Positions 22,801 through 32,765 of a stretch of 64,000 nucleotides of DNA are shown one piece after another. The DNA comes from Luidia sarsii (Eukaryota; Echinodermata; Asteroidea; Paxillosida; Luidiidae). Position numbers and translations under genes: made by a program. The DNA lies in the NCBI GenBank assembly GCA_949987565.1, contig OX465119.1:9914895-9978894 (forward strand). Reading direction: 5' to 3'. The notes below the pieces were generated by a model. That model did no database searches. It saw only the letters and a list, made by a program, of their open reading frames with translations, and had not been told where the DNA came from. Within the stretch, counting starts at the first letter, position 1, and the number at the start of each line of letters is the position of its first letter.

Positions 22801-23582
22801 GCACTTATCTAAGTGCATGCGTACTCGTACTCAGATTTAATTCCATGGAACCACACTAGGGGTATTCATCATTATGCATGACCAACTATTGATATTATTT
22901 TTTTGGTAAATTATTGCCTGGCAAGTACTCATACTTATACCAGTAGAGCTATATAAGTAGGACATATAGCTCCATGCTTATATACTATGAACTCGAGTCG
23001 TAGGGCGTACTCAGAACCAATCTCATGGAACCATGCACATGCACTATAGACACCTACACAGGGCCTAAATTGAGGTTTGGAATAACGGGGAACTTGCTCT
23101 CTAGTCACTCACCTGGGTGAGGGTCCGGGCCGGAGACTCATCCGAAGCGCCCCCACGGCGTCGCGCCGGTGCCCGCGCAGGGCCGGCCCGTAGTCGGAGA
23201 AGGCGATGCCGCAGTTGCGCCGGCTGAGCAGGCTGAGCGAGTAGAGGAAGGGCCGGCCGGCGAAGTCGGCCGAGCCCAGCGCCTCGCGCACGGCCGACGA
23301 GCTGCCCAACACCAGGAACCGCTTGCCGAGGACCCGCAGCCCCATGACGTCCGCGCCCCCGCCGTCACCGCCGCCGTCCAGGCCGGCGGCCAGACGGCGG
23401 AGGGTGGCGTGCACGGGCCGCCCGGGTGAGCCGGCGAACGCCGCCAGGTTGCCCACGAGGGGCAGGCCCGGAGGGCACGGCGGCAGGTTGCGCCGCGGCC
23501 CAACGCCGGCAGCTGAGCGCCGGAACGCCAGCAGGCGGCACAAAAGAAAAACCACCGCAAAAACCAACAACTCGGTCACCAT
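15219..23582 (-). CDS. Cytochrome P450, clan 2 (CYP1/CYP2/CYP17-like), complete
   Basis: A heme-thiolate monooxygenase anchored in the endoplasmic reticulum; substrate unknown. Six exons (minus strand order: 23113-23582, 21981-22251, 17318-17614, 16591-16757, 16254-16357, 15219-15487) join in frame to 525 codons plus stop, a normal P450 length. Visible features are an N-terminal hydrophobic anchor (VTELLVFAVVFLL), proline hinge LPPCPPGLPLVGN, I-helix AGGFEST (about residues 324-330), ExxR as ETLR (381-384), FRPEHF in the PERF region, and heme loop FSVGPRLCLG with Cys462. The start ATG at 23580-23582 puts the anchor at the N terminus. Oddity: the C-helix W in YGPxWRxxRR is Leu (YGPALRGHRR). 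Motif style suggests the CYP1/CYP17/CYP2 group. Family assignment needs a tree. Confidence 0.95.
15575..15800. mobile_element. Inverted-repeat element (GCGGTGACACC family)
   Basis: The left end GTGCGGTGACACCATG and right end CATGGTGTCACCGCAAAC are inverted. Inside are GGTTCTGAAAAGAACC, CTCCTGAAGACGAACAGAG and ATTTCAGAACCACAC, in the order seen in the perfect copy at 21437-21684. It lies in P450 intron 5. Confidence 0.7.
15868..16235. repeat. GGAGG/GGCAGG purine array in P450 intron 5
   Basis: Plus-strand GGGAGGCAGGCAGGCAGG and GAGAGGGAGG units; the P450 sense strand is therefore pyrimidine-rich. It fills the intron between exons 5 and 6, starting about 20 bp beyond the exon 5 donor. Long CLPPSLPSLP-type frames are shadows. 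Confidence 0.95.
16254..16357 (-). CDS. P450 exon 5
   Basis: The acceptor is CCTCTCAG and the donor is CCTG|GTGGGT (phase 1). It encodes LRNYDIPKGTTVLCNLWWIH through WKEPDSFRP, the beta-sheet and PERF-region segment. Confidence 0.94.
16591..16757 (-). CDS. P450 exon 4 (ExxR, K-helix)
   Basis: The acceptor is TCTGTAG and the donor is CCAA|GTAAGC (phase 2). It encodes VQKRLQDELDNNVP through RLPYLEATVLETLRHS, with the invariant K-helix Glu and Arg. Confidence 0.95.
17318..17614 (-). CDS. P450 exon 3 (I-helix)
   Basis: The acceptor is TTTCAG and the donor is GAG|GTGAGT, both phase 0. It encodes 99 residues ending RWALAYLIHYPE and contains the oxygen-activating I-helix motif AGGFEST. Confidence 0.95.
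17640..18200. mobile_element. Remnants of two inverted-repeat elements
   Basis: 17640-17725 is a half element ending GGTGCCACCGCAAACCCTCC and starting GGTTCTTTTCAGAACCATAC (GCGGTGACACC family). 17785-18190 contains GAACAAAGAGTTC, CGCCCTCTATGTCTGAA and CATGGTTGACGGATTGAGCC, inverted relative to 14880-15005. Both lie in P450 intron 2. Confidence 0.6.
18200..19780. other. P450 intron 2, no gene seen
   Basis: Mixed-composition intronic DNA with short homopolymer C and G runs near 18810, 19120 and 19195. Nothing with coding potential or clear element ends was recognised. Confidence 0.5.
19781..20285. repeat. (GA)n microsatellite plus GAGACAGA minisatellite
   Basis: A (GA)n tract of about 55 bp (19786-19843) is followed by degenerate GTGAGACAGAGACATAGAAA units to about 20285. 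It lies in P450 intron 2, with purines on the plus strand. Confidence 0.95.
20845..20940. repeat. Inverted-repeat hairpin (GATCCTAGCAGG family)
   Basis: The arms ATCTCAAAAGTTAGAGGGCC and its complement GCCCTCTAACTTTTGAGAT flank GACGTTTCGATCCTCG and GAGAAAGGTCCTC. About 95 bp, in P450 intron 2. Confidence 0.85.
21437..21684. mobile_element. 248-bp near-perfect palindrome with hammerhead-like core
   Basis: Arms of 124 bp begin AATATAGGAAGGTTTGCGG and end with its complement, meeting at AGGAAAA|TTCTCCT with no spacer. By eye they differ at one pair. The right arm contains CTGATGA (21567), an imperfect stem GGCCAG/CTGGTC, then GAAAC-GTC, the order of the conserved core of hammerhead ribozymes, but with an extra C before stem II. 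Outer parts match the GCGGTGACACC element family. It lies in P450 intron 2. Assembly artefact is possible for so perfect a palindrome. Confidence 0.85.
21715..21835. mobile_element. MITE end (ACAACATTGG family)
   Basis: It contains ACAAACTGTGGCAATCTTC and TTTACCAATGTTGTATAGGG, the terminal segment of the MITE family complete at 48196-48515 and 62655-62955. It is 145 bp from P450 exon 2. Confidence 0.65.
21981..22251 (-). CDS. P450 exon 2
   Basis: The acceptor is ATCGCAG and the donor is AGG|GTCCGT. It encodes SDGSSPGRSIAETAILEEVA through LDFFPFLR (about residues 157-247). DFFPFLR joined to IFP of exon 3 matches the DFxPWLRxxP region of clan 2 P450s, which chose this donor over one 12 bp further on. 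Confidence 0.9.
22360..22480 (+). repeat. tRNA-like SINE fragment (family 2)
   Basis: B box CACAGGTTCGAATTCC, then GCTGCCTGAAATATC, ATCAGGCACCGGGCAAAGC and TTTATCACGTCGAGC. It has the same order as the fuller copy at 31865-32040. It lies in P450 intron 1. Confidence 0.75.
22545..23100. other. P450 intron 1, MITE fragment and A+T-rich DNA
   Basis: 22545-22690 matches one end of the ACAACATTGG MITE family (GGCCCAATACAACATTGGG, GTAGATGGTCATGATAG). The rest contains dispersed AAGTACTCATACTTA-type motifs in both orientations. No gene is seen. Confidence 0.55.
23113..23582 (-). CDS. P450 exon 1 (start codon, anchor, hinge, C-helix)
   Basis: ATG at 23580-23582, donor CCCAG|GTGAGT (phase 2). It is very GC-rich, unlike its flanks. 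It encodes residues 1-156, including the membrane anchor, the proline hinge and FSDYGPALRGHRR. An in-frame upstream start 75 bp earlier is possible but would bury the anchor. Confidence 0.93.
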
Positions 23583-24430
23583 CTTCAGTTCGTCGGTCAA
23601 ACCATAGACCAAAACGGAACACTCAGAGACGAGTTTCGATAACTTTTGCGAAACCAAAATTTAATGTCCCCGCAACTTTTTCCCCTTACGCGTCCGATTT
23701 TCTATCGGTGTGTAGTCGTCTCTTCTTCAAGTGCTGACCTCAAGCCGGGGTAAACTTTGCCCACTGACTGACTTTCTCACCGGCCGAACATGCTCACTTA
23801 TATGCAAATGAACCGTCAAATTTGCTCAGCGCGAAATGATGCGAGCCTGTTAAAAGCCCGCTCTGATAATTAAACATTGGAGGAGTTTTTTTTTTTTGGG
23901 GGGGGATAGAGAAGGGGGGTTGAGCCGAAGAGACTGAGGTCTTTCCTTGATGCTGAATCTTTCATGAGGGGGGCGGTCTCATCTGTCTGCGCAAGCGCTG
24001 TGAGCGGCCCCCAAAAATATTTCGTTGTTTGCCGCGAAGATAGAATTCCAGCGATGATGATTATCTATTGTGAGCTCCCAACACCCGCTAACTCGTTGCA
24101 TTCTTCCAGACGTTTTCTTGTTGTTTTTTTCTCTCCCCCCGTAAAAACCTCGGCGGTGCAACGAACGTCACTTGTCACCTGTCGTCCGACCGCTGCCCGC
24201 CGCTGATTGGTCCAAGTCGAAATTTTTCCCCCACACACACACCCCCTGCCCACTGCGGCAGTGTCCTTCCCCCTCGACTGCGAGACTGACAGAGAAAACT
24301 TGCCGGGCGCGAGTCGATCGAGCCGCCCGCCGCGCTATTCGTGTACTTTGCCCCACTGAGTCGGCTGGGACTCGGACAAAAGAGGGTCGCATTCATCCGA
24401 GAAGATTCTTTGAAAGTCTTCTTCTCAGCC
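23583..24430 (-). promoter_or_regulatory. Presumed P450 upstream region
   Basis: DNA directly upstream of the P450 start holds a perfect octamer ATGCAAAT (23802-23809, POU-type site) and a CpG-rich block at 24160-24330 with inverted CCAAT (ATTGG, 24206-24210). No TATA box close to the start is evident. Transcription start is not determined. Confidence 0.35.
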
Positions 24431-24796
24431 CCCCCCCCTCTCTCTCTCTCCCCTCCCTCTCCCGGCACTATCTCTACCCCTCTCCAGATCCACCTCTCTC
24501 TCCCCCTGTCACCCTCTCTCTCACCCTCTCCACCTCTGTCTCTCTCCTGTCTTCCCGCTCACCCTCTCCTCACAAGCTCTATACCTCTCGGCTCCACCTC
24601 TCTCTCCCCCCTCTCTCCTCCCTGCCTCTCTATCCCACTCTCTCTCTCTCCCTCTGCCTCTCTCTCTCTCCTCACTCTGTCCCCCTCTCTCTCTCCCCCT
24701 TTCTCCCCTCCCTTTGTCTTTCTCTTCCCTCTCCCCTCTCTCTCCCTAGTTTCGCTCCCCTCTCTTCATCCCTCCACCCCTGGCCCTCTCTCCCCC

Positions 24797-24830
<34 letters not shown>

Positions 24831-24913
24831 CACACACACACCCACTCTCCCCCCCCCTCTCTCTCCCCCCCCCCCCCGTCTCTCTCTCTCTCCCTCTCTC
24901 TCTCTCTCTCTCG

Positions 24914-24960
<47 letters not shown>

Positions 24961-25055
24961 CCCCTCTCTCCCTCCCCGTCCCCCCTCTCTATACATATAT
25001 CTATCTCACCCTCTCTCTCTCAATCTCCACCCCTCTCTATCTCCATCTCCCCACC
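24430..25055 (+). repeat. CT-rich array with (CA)n
   Basis: CTCTCTCCCC, CCACCTCTCTC and pure (CT)n tracts, with a CACACACACGCACACA stretch at about 24809-24840. It is intergenic, upstream of P450. Confidence 0.95.
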
Positions 25056-26035
25056 GAGTGGGTCTTTCAGAGTGGTAATCTATAGGAGTCACCGACGCAA
25101 AGTACAGTGAACTCCGAACCTTGTCAACCTAGGCTCGCCGAGCCGGTCCAAGGTTCAGCGTTATCGGGAGGGCCTGTGTAAACCCTTCGACGAACGAGCC
25201 CGGTGTTACCACGGAATGAGGTACTGTAGGCGAGCCTTGGTGTTGGTGTTACCATGGAGGAATAAGGCCCTTATTCCTCTATGGTGTTACCATGGAGTTA
25301 GCAGCTCCGATATATCGCCTACCGTACCGTACGTCTCGATTGGGGAGAGGAACGTCCTTGGCCATCTTCAAGAACCGCGCCACACAATCTGGTTCCTGAT
25401 AAGCGATGTTCCCTAAAACTTGATTCCGCCGGGGGCCCCGCAGATATAGATGTATTTCAGTTACTTCGGAACCAGAGCTCGGAGTTGAGCAACAAAAACA
25501 ACCACATAATTTGGGCTGATACCTATCTATCACTGACAATGCCATTACAGCATTGTCAACTTCCGCTAGTGATTGGTAATGGGTGTATCCAAATGAGATC
25601 TCTATCGTAAGTGCTTCCGAGTGGGAGGCGGGGTGAGAGATCGACGAGTAGACAGGTCAGACCAAGAACACCATTATTATTTGTTTCGGGGAAAACAAAC
25701 AATTAAGTGAATAGACGATTATAGTTCTCATTATTTGTTTGATATGGGGTTCGTGGAAGCGTACTGAAACTCGAATGGGGTGGACGACCTTCTCTTCCCC
25801 TGGTCTATCTGTCACTTCTGCCGTGTTTATTTTCTCGGTGCTACCGAGAGGACGGGAGGACAGAACCCAGGCGTCGGCAGTTTCTGTCAGTCCGCTCCGA
25901 AAAAAAAGAAACAAAAACCCCCCGCCAGAATGATTGACGGCTCTCTTGAGTCCAAGTGGCCCCCCTCTCCCCCTCCTCCTCCCCTTCCTCCTGCTCTCCT
26001 GTCTCCTCGATTCCGATTGTTCTTCTTCTCTTCTC
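25056..26035. other. Intergenic DNA without recognised gene
   Basis: Moderate-complexity DNA. GGTGTTACCATGGA recurs at 25247 and 25282, and TTATTCCTC/GAGGAATAA forms a small hairpin near 25257-25280. No supported gene. Confidence 0.5.
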
Positions 26036-26425
26036 CTAGCCCGACACAACATTGGTCGAGGTCAAAGAATAGCATCCATACGTTGTCTGATCCAACATAT
26101 GCATGAAATAGCACACCTGTGAAAATTTCAGCTCAATCCGCTAACCGAGTCTCGAGAAAATCGTCAAAACCGCTTAATCTGTTTCACGAAAATGCAGCAT
26201 TCAATCAACGCCGTACTGTTCCGAGAAATAGTTTAGATCTCAGTGAGACGAAAACGATTTTTTTTACCCCTTTCTCCCAAAATACAACACTTTCGGCAGA
26301 AATATTTCAATGTGAGGTTTCTACTAGTACTATAACCAACTTCAAACTGTATAAGTTTCATGTAAATCTGTGAACAGTTCATAATCTGTTTTTCGATCTT
26401 ACCAATGTTGTGTAGGGGCTTTAAA
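26036..26425. mobile_element. MITE (ACAACATTGG family), about 390 bp
   Basis: The left end CCGACACAACATTGGTCGAG and right end GATCTTACCAATGTTGTGTA are inverted. Internal landmarks CCAACATATGCATGAAATAG and CAACTTCAAACTGTATAAG are shared with copies at 37085, 55760 and 62655. No coding capacity. Confidence 0.8.
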
Positions 26426-26765
26426 GGCCCTATACAACATCGGTAAAGGTCAAAAGATTGCCACAGTTTGTGTGTTCAACCATAAAACAATACAAACAAG
26501 CAACCCTGCGAAGGTCTTAGCTCAAATGGTAATCTGAGAAAGTAGACAAATGCAAAAAAATAACGTCACGGTTTTCGCACCGTTTTGTAGTGTAAGAAGT
26601 AGTTTATTACTAGCGAGTAATTAACTATTTGTCGATGTTTGAGTGAAGATTTCTCTACAGCATCCCAGACCGTAATATTTCAACACGAGGATTCTATCAT
26701 GACCATCTACAAACTGTGTAAATTAGAAGGAAATCATTCTGTGGACATCGATGTTGTGACGTTCG
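26425..26765. mobile_element. Second MITE copy, abutting
   Basis: It starts AGGCCCTATACAACATCGG and continues with GATTGCCACAGTTTGTGTG, CATCCCAGACCGTAATATTT and ACCATCTACAAACTGTGTAA. It is the same family as the element to its left and directly adjacent. Confidence 0.7.
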
Positions 26766-27164
26766 ACGACCAAATTCTTGAGATCTGTCCTTGAGCTGCT
26801 GTGCCCTATTCTTTGCTGCCATACTATTGATCGCGATAATTGCTTGCCGAGGGCCGCGAGATTTCTTTCCGACGCAAGGACGCAGAAAGTGCAGACGACC
26901 CCCCGAAAAAGCCCCCCCCCCCCTCTCGTTCGCCCTGCTATGTCCCTCTATCGTATGGCGTGCCAACTAAACATTTAAATCCAAACAGATAAGGAAAGGC
27001 AGATTACGTTAACACCACCATACCTATAATGCTATCGGATTCTAATGCAGGCATCAATGTTTCGTTTCGGAGTTTATCTTCCGTAAGCCTTACCGATTAA
27101 GATAATTATCTAAAGCAAACAATTGGGCCCCTATCTCTATTTGCGAAGGCAAAACAAGTTGACT

Positions 27165-27430
27165 ATTAGGAAAGGCCACCATCTAAGGACTGGATAGCTC
27201 AGATTGTTAAGAGCACTGGTATGGTATGTTAATCTAGAGGTCTCGGGTTCGAGTCCCGATCGGTCCATTCACAGAGTCTTCTTTCTTTAAAGGTTATGGA
27301 ATAACATATTATTTGGTTCACTGTATATTGAAGAGATGGTTCAATCCCCGCTAGTGACGAGACATCACTGGCTCCATACTAGAGGTCTTGGGTTCAATTC
27401 CCTGTTCAGTCAAAGTTTTCTTTGCCATTC
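27165..27430 (+). repeat. Two SINE family 1 tRNA-like copies in tandem
   Basis: 27175-27270 carries GGCCACCATCTAAGGACTGG, TAGCTCAGATTGTTAAGAGC and CTCGGGTTCGAGTCCCG. 27335-27425 repeats AGAGGTCTTGGGTTCAATTC and CAGTCAAAGTTTTCTTTGCC. Confidence 0.75.
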
Positions 27431-27929
27431 TGTTTTAGATTATCTCTTTTTATTCCAGTTTCTCTCCCCGTGTTTTGTGCCAGTCATTTTGACGTTGAGA
27501 AAGGTCCTGCAAATTTCGATATAGACCCTATCGCGTTTTGTGACAGATATTTTGTGTCAGGGATTAAATGTTGGATCGGCGCGCCATACGTGACGACGCG
27601 CCCGGCAATACTATGGGGCAACATTTTGCTACTTTGCCAATTCTGTGCCAGTCTTCGACCGTACTGTCGATGTTGTGACATGCCCGTATCACGTCAATTT
27701 AAGTGGGTTTTTCACGATGGTTATAGTAGATAAAATCATAGGTCGAGTTGGGGCGCGCGTGTTCTCCGGGCTGTGCGTGAACAACCCTGGCGGATAGTGC
27801 AGAGCGTTCTTGGGTCGTGTTCGGTGTTGGTTGGTTCGAGCGCTGAGAACAAGGTTCGCGTGTGAAGAACAGACCGCCCGATCTCGACCACTTGGTCCGA
27901 TAGCTTCTCTGATTCTTTCCTGTACTAAA

Positions 27930-28322
27930 GGCCTTTTTCACACTAGACAAATCTCGGGGTTGAATATCGCTGACGATTCACACTTGCCAATGTTCAACCC
28001 CGCGCCAACCCCGCAGGTCACCCCGAGATTGGCTTCAAGAACTTGTTGAACTCAACCCTGCTCCGGGCCAGGGTTGAAACTCTCGCCCCGGGTGGAAAAC
28101 GATAGTGTGAAAAGCACCGGCTTGAGTTCGCGGTGAAATCTCGGCGTTGAACTTTGAAGTCGCCCCGGGTTGTAATAAGCTCGGTTTGCATGAATCAAGT
28201 GTGAAACGATACCGGTTTGAACGCGGGGTTGAACAAAAAAAAACCTTAATTTTTTATTTTCAACCGGGGACGAGAATTTCTCAACACGGGTTGAGAGGCT
28301 GTATATAGTGTGCAAAGGCTAT
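27930..28322. mobile_element. Inverted-repeat element (TTTCACACT ends)
   Basis: The left end AAGGCCTTTTTCACACTAGA and right end CTGTATATAGTGTGCAAAGGCT are loosely inverted. CGGGGTTGAA/TTCAACCCCG pairs recur inside, giving extensive foldback structure. Non-coding. Confidence 0.6.
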
Positions 28323-28639
28323 AATAATATTAATAAGATACAAGAGTCTCCTAGAACATCTCCATACATTTCCGTGGTCTTTGTCAATTTATCCAACTCT
28401 GCAACGGTTATTCCCTAAGTTGACGCCTGGTCGCGGCGATAAGCAAAAACTCGCCATCCGCGCACGAAACACCGGTGATGTGTATTTATTCAAGTGCTAA
28501 CCGTAGCATGACCACCCCGGATTGTTTAAGTTACCTCGGGCTAAAAGGGAACAAACAATAATCTGACGCGACTCGCACACAAGTATCCCCGTGTTCTTAA
28601 TTAATTCATTTCTCAAGGTAACGTACGAAAATACATTGC

Positions 28640-28835
28640 ACCAGGCATGGTTCTGAAAAGAACTTGAGTGATAACTCGACGTTCCGGCCAGTATGCTCAG
28701 GCAACATTAACACTAATCATGCACGATGACGGCCAGAGCATACTGGTCGGAACGTCGAGTTACCACTCAGGTTCTTTTCAGAACCACACCTCTACATATA
28801 AGGTGTCACCGCAAACCCTCCTATTTCCGATCCAA
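28640..28835. mobile_element. Degenerate copy of the palindromic element
   Basis: The arms GGTTCTGAAAAGAACTTGAG and its complement near 28770-28785 flank CGACGTTCCGGCCAGTATGC and GCATACTGGTCGGAACGTCG. It ends GGTGTCACCGCAAACCCTCC. The hammerhead-like core is damaged here (CGATGA, GGAAC). Confidence 0.75.
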
Positions 28836-29154
28836 AATTACCAGTGGTCCGCGGAGCAAGTGATTTCATTGCTTCTATGATTATTCCCACGACCAAGGCA
28901 CTCGACCATAGAGCACCGGACCTTTCCCGATCACAGGCGAAGTGGTTTGGATAGAAAGAAATCCCGTCACGGCGAGCTCTCGGCTGCAAGGATGAAAAAG
29001 AACAGGACACCACCTCCCAACGTTTGTTTACGATGCACTTTTGAAAAAAGGGTCAAACCGGCGTATCGACTGAGCGAACCGATGGTAGGCCCACTGCATT
29101 GACGCAGAATTATCGGATCAGTGTCGCCATGCGCTGTGTAGATTGTAGGGGACT

Positions 29155-29375
29155 ATAAAGCCGTGTTCGCACTGGACTTTTTGTGGGGAAGGTTTTACCG
29201 AGAAGCTGGTAAAATGGGAAATGGTAAAATTTCACCACTGTCCGCACTTGGACTTTCAACACGGGAAAAAGTAACTGAGAGGAAAACTTCCTGGGCTGTC
29301 CGCACTGGACTTAAAATGGGAAAAGATCCCACATTCTCGGTAAGATGGCCCGAACAAAGTCCAATGCGGACAGGA
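29155..29375. mobile_element. Decayed foldback element (GCACTGGACTT)
   Basis: Ends GTTCGCACTGGACTTTTTG and AAAGTCCAATGCGGACAGG are inverted. Internal copies of TCCGCACTGGACTT and GGAAAA/TTTTCC occur. It is related in style to 34851-35170. Confidence 0.5.
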
Positions 29376-30700
29376 CTTCAGAACAACATGTTATATGGGC
29401 GTGCTCAAGATTTCAAGCGCATACTCAGATTGCGCAGAATAATTTGGAGAGGGGGCATTCCGTCACAGTTTTCGTGGGTCTACCTTCCTTTCCATCATGG
29501 AACACTTTCACTGACAAAGCCTTCGCAATAGAATTGCTGGCCCGAAAGTTTGGAACACTATATATACCCCTCGCTACATCAGATCGCTGGACACCATTTT
29601 TTTCGTTGTTTACAAAGCACATGAAAACTTCCTGGTATCCTGTTTCCCTTTGATATGTCTGTGTTTCTTATTATCTTGTCTTGCTCAGCGCAATGTTCTA
29701 GATGGAATGGCGCTCTAGAAATCGTGTTATTATTATTATGGTCTGACCACAGATCCTTGCTCTATATGGGCTGACCTGGTCTAGCCTCCATCCTGAGTCC
29801 TGGCCCTTATATAACCTAGAGTGGCTTTTCAGCAGTTGTTTTGGGCGATTTTTGCATTAAAAAAACCCTCAAAACCTCCCCTAAACGAGGAGTCATCCGG
29901 GTGGATGTTGCAAGAACTTGCCGTCTTCTATCTTACATCACTAGCTGAGCGTCTTGGAGGAAAAGTCATAGACTGTTTACAGCCGGCTAACCCCACAGCC
30001 TCCCCCTCCCCCTCCATTAATAACAATCTGAAGAGGGCACTCTATATCTTGACAGGTGCGTAGACACCAGCGTGGATTCCCGGCGCTTATCTTGTCCGAG
30101 CGATTCGATGGCGGGGGAAAAGTCACCCCCAAAAAGTACAGCGACCCCTGAAAATGTCAGGCGAACTCTTGACAACGGATTGTGTAGCGCACCCACCCTC
30201 AACCCCCAACCCCCCCCCTCTTTCAACGAAAGGAATGGATTGTGTCGGCATAACCAAGCACTCTCCCCCAAGGAATTTCTTCTGTCACCGAATCCTTGAG
30301 GTACCCCAGATTAGAGTTTGACAGGGAAAAAGTGCAAGGGAACTTTTCTTAGTGGCGCGAGTATAAACAGGATAATAATTGGGCTCTTACTCGTAATAGT
30401 CGGCTGGGGAGGTATTGTGTTATTGTCACCGGTGCATACCAGACAAGAGTTTATTCTCTTCTCTCTTTGCTCGACGGTCGTTCCTAAGCCTTGAGTTAAT
30501 TTTGTCTCATTTCTGTTTGGGGCCAAACGGATGGCAAAGGTGCCACAGAGTCGGTCCAGTGTGCGTTCCCGATCGTTTGCCGTGCGAAACCCTTTGTGTT
30601 CATGGAGCCAATTCCTGCGGAGGCAGATACAGTTACTACGGTCCCCCTTTTTTTATAAGCCAACTTTGTCCTCCCCATAATTCCTTCGAGAGTGAACCTC
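29376..30700. other. Intergenic DNA without recognised gene
   Basis: Mixed-composition sequence with ATTATTATTATT near 29733 and a C run near 30205. No domain or splice-supported frame was recognised. Confidence 0.5.
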
Positions 30701-30704
30701 GCGT

Positions 30705-31225
30705 TTCTTGGGCAACATTGGTAAGATCGAAAAAACAGAAACGTCCACAGATTTACATGAAATTTACACAGTTTGAAGATGGTTACAGTAGAAACCTCGC
30801 ACTGAAATATTTCTGCCTAAAATGTTGTATTTTTGGAGAAAAGAGTAAAATAAATCGTTTACGTCTCACCGAGATCTATATAAACGTTTCTTTTTTTAGG
30901 AACAATTCGTTGAATGCTGCATTTTCGCGAAATCAGTCAGTTAGTCAGTTAGCAGTTTTCAACAGTTTAATGTATTAACCTCATCGGTAACAGGTCAACT
31001 CATACCTTGGTCAACTCGCACTTCATCGACAAATTCATTACTCGCGAGTAATAAACTATTTCTTGCACTACAGGCTGGTGCGTAAACCGTTTTGGGGGCA
31101 TTTTTCTACTTTCTCAGATTACCATTTTTGAGCTAAAACCCTCGCAGGATTTCTCTGTTGGAATGTTTGGTTTAACACACAAACTGTGGCAATGTTGTGA
31201 CCTTTACCAATGTTGTATAGGGCCT
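30705..31225. mobile_element. MITE (ACAACATTGG family), composite
   Basis: It starts CAACATTGGTAAGATCGAAA and ends TTTACCAATGTTGTATAGGG, with the usual internal landmarks and an internal duplication of the ACTCGCGAGTAATAAACTAT part. Confidence 0.7.
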
Positions 31226-31864
31226 TAATAGACCTCCAATTTCTTTTCTTTGTAACAAAAAGTGCCCAAAAGTGCTCGCAAGAGTTCATGGAGGGAACAA
31301 AACGAAAAGCTACCGTTCTCAATGAATTCTAACGCAATTGTTTTCTGCAGGCATTCGTTTTTATTGCACGCCGACTGTAAAGCAACATTGTCAAGTGTCA
31401 ACAACACGCAAACCGGTCTATTTCGTCAACTTGTTGGTTCTACTTTAAATAAAAAAAGGAACCGACGTTATTATGATAGATTAAATTTCAGTAAAATAAG
31501 TTGGACCCGCGGCGCTGACTTTGGTCAATTCCCCCCCCCCAAAAAAAAATTGAATGTTGTAATTTCGCACTAAGTTTAATCACGTGTGTAAAATGGAATA
31601 CAATAATATAAAGGAATATAAAACAACTTAAAGTAATGCAAATATCAACTCCAATTAATTCGCAACTTATCAGTTTACAAAGTAGTTAGAGTTTTATAAA
31701 CTAACCTCTTCATTAATTGAGTGACTTGTCCAAACAATGACAGTGCTCAGTCATGTGTTTGGAAATATACATGAACATAACCGTTCCACAAGCTTTCAAA
31801 AATCATGTTATATCTATGATGCAACGAGGTACCCGCGGCTATCCATAATTCGAATCTGCTATAC

Positions 31865-32040
31865 GACCTCGACAAGCTCGATAGTCAAGTGGTTAAGACG
31901 TCATCTGCACTAGAAAGCAGGAGTCGCAGGTTCGAATCCCACCCAAGCTGCCTGAATTGGGTTTTTTTTTCATCAGGCATCGCGGGCACAGCACTGAGCA
32001 TTCAGTGTTTATCACGTCGAGCAGGGCAGACCATTATACC
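31865..32040 (+). repeat. tRNA-like SINE (family 2), best copy
   Basis: The A-box-like GATAGTCAAGTGGTTAAGAC and B box CGCAGGTTCGAATCCCACCC are spaced as in a tRNA. They are followed by AAGCTGCCTGAATTGG, CATCAGGCATCGCGGGC, TTTATCACGTCGAGCAGGGC. The tail is shared with the 81-bp tandem array at 37650-38370. It has lost the 3' half of a tRNA fold, so it is not a tRNA gene. Confidence 0.8.
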
Positions 32041-32489
32041 GAGTGGGTATTTTTGCCTCTCATTTGGTGCAGAACAGGAGTGGAAATGAGCAAAGAAGAC
32101 AACCATAATTATTGTCCACATTCTTCTCTGTATGTTTCCATTACTGCTGTGCCAAATGAGATGACAAAACACCCATGCACTATAAGTCACACGATGGCAT
32201 GTAAGCAGTGGTCACGCAATCGGTCTTTTACATTCTCCTCGACGCAAACATCATGTTATATTAATAATGAACGAAATCACCAATATAGCCAGGTATGACT
32301 GTAATCAGCAATCTCGCAATTATTTGTAGCATCATTGCTCGCATGGGGGAGGGGTTGCGGTGAGAAATGTGGGATGAGATTTGTCGAAACTAGAACAGAC
32401 TGCAGAGATAGCAAAAGTTCAGTGACCTGTGTATCGGACCACACTACCAAGTGCTTTATCACAACAACATTGAAACAAGTTCGGAAGCC

Positions 32490-32765
32490 TTTGAGAAAGG
32501 TCCTGCTAGGATCGAAACATCAGGCCCACTAAATTTTGAGATTTGCACTTTGGTAATTTTAGTCAGTAAGCAGTTTGCAACATTTTTGTATATCACTTTA
32601 AATCTGGAAGCACACTGTTCTCATTTTAATCTTAAAAGTTAGAGGGCCTGATGTTTCGATCCTAACAGTACATTTCTCAAAAAATGCCTTTGAGAATTGA
32701 GAAAGGTCCTGCTAGGATCGAAACGTCAGGCCCCTCTAACTTTTGAGATTGATGTATTACAGGTA
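32490..32765. repeat. GATCCTAGCAGG hairpin family, three arms
   Basis: GAGAAAGGTCCTGCTAGGAT and CGAAACATCAGGCCCACTAA occur at 32490-32530. A full inverted pair occupies 32635-32750, with TTAGAGGGCCTGATGTTTCG facing CGAAACGTCAGGCCCCTCTA. Confidence 0.85.

Noticed and set aside
24172..25110. A 312-codon Pro/Ser-rich protein upstream of the P450.
   Set aside because: It reads a CT/CA simple-sequence array; no start context, domain or splice support.
31865..32040. Functional tRNA genes at SINE A/B boxes (also 27175, 51960, 54440, 58590).
   Set aside because: Boxes are present but acceptor and anticodon stems do not pair, copies are dispersed with common non-tRNA tails, and one ends in an A tail.
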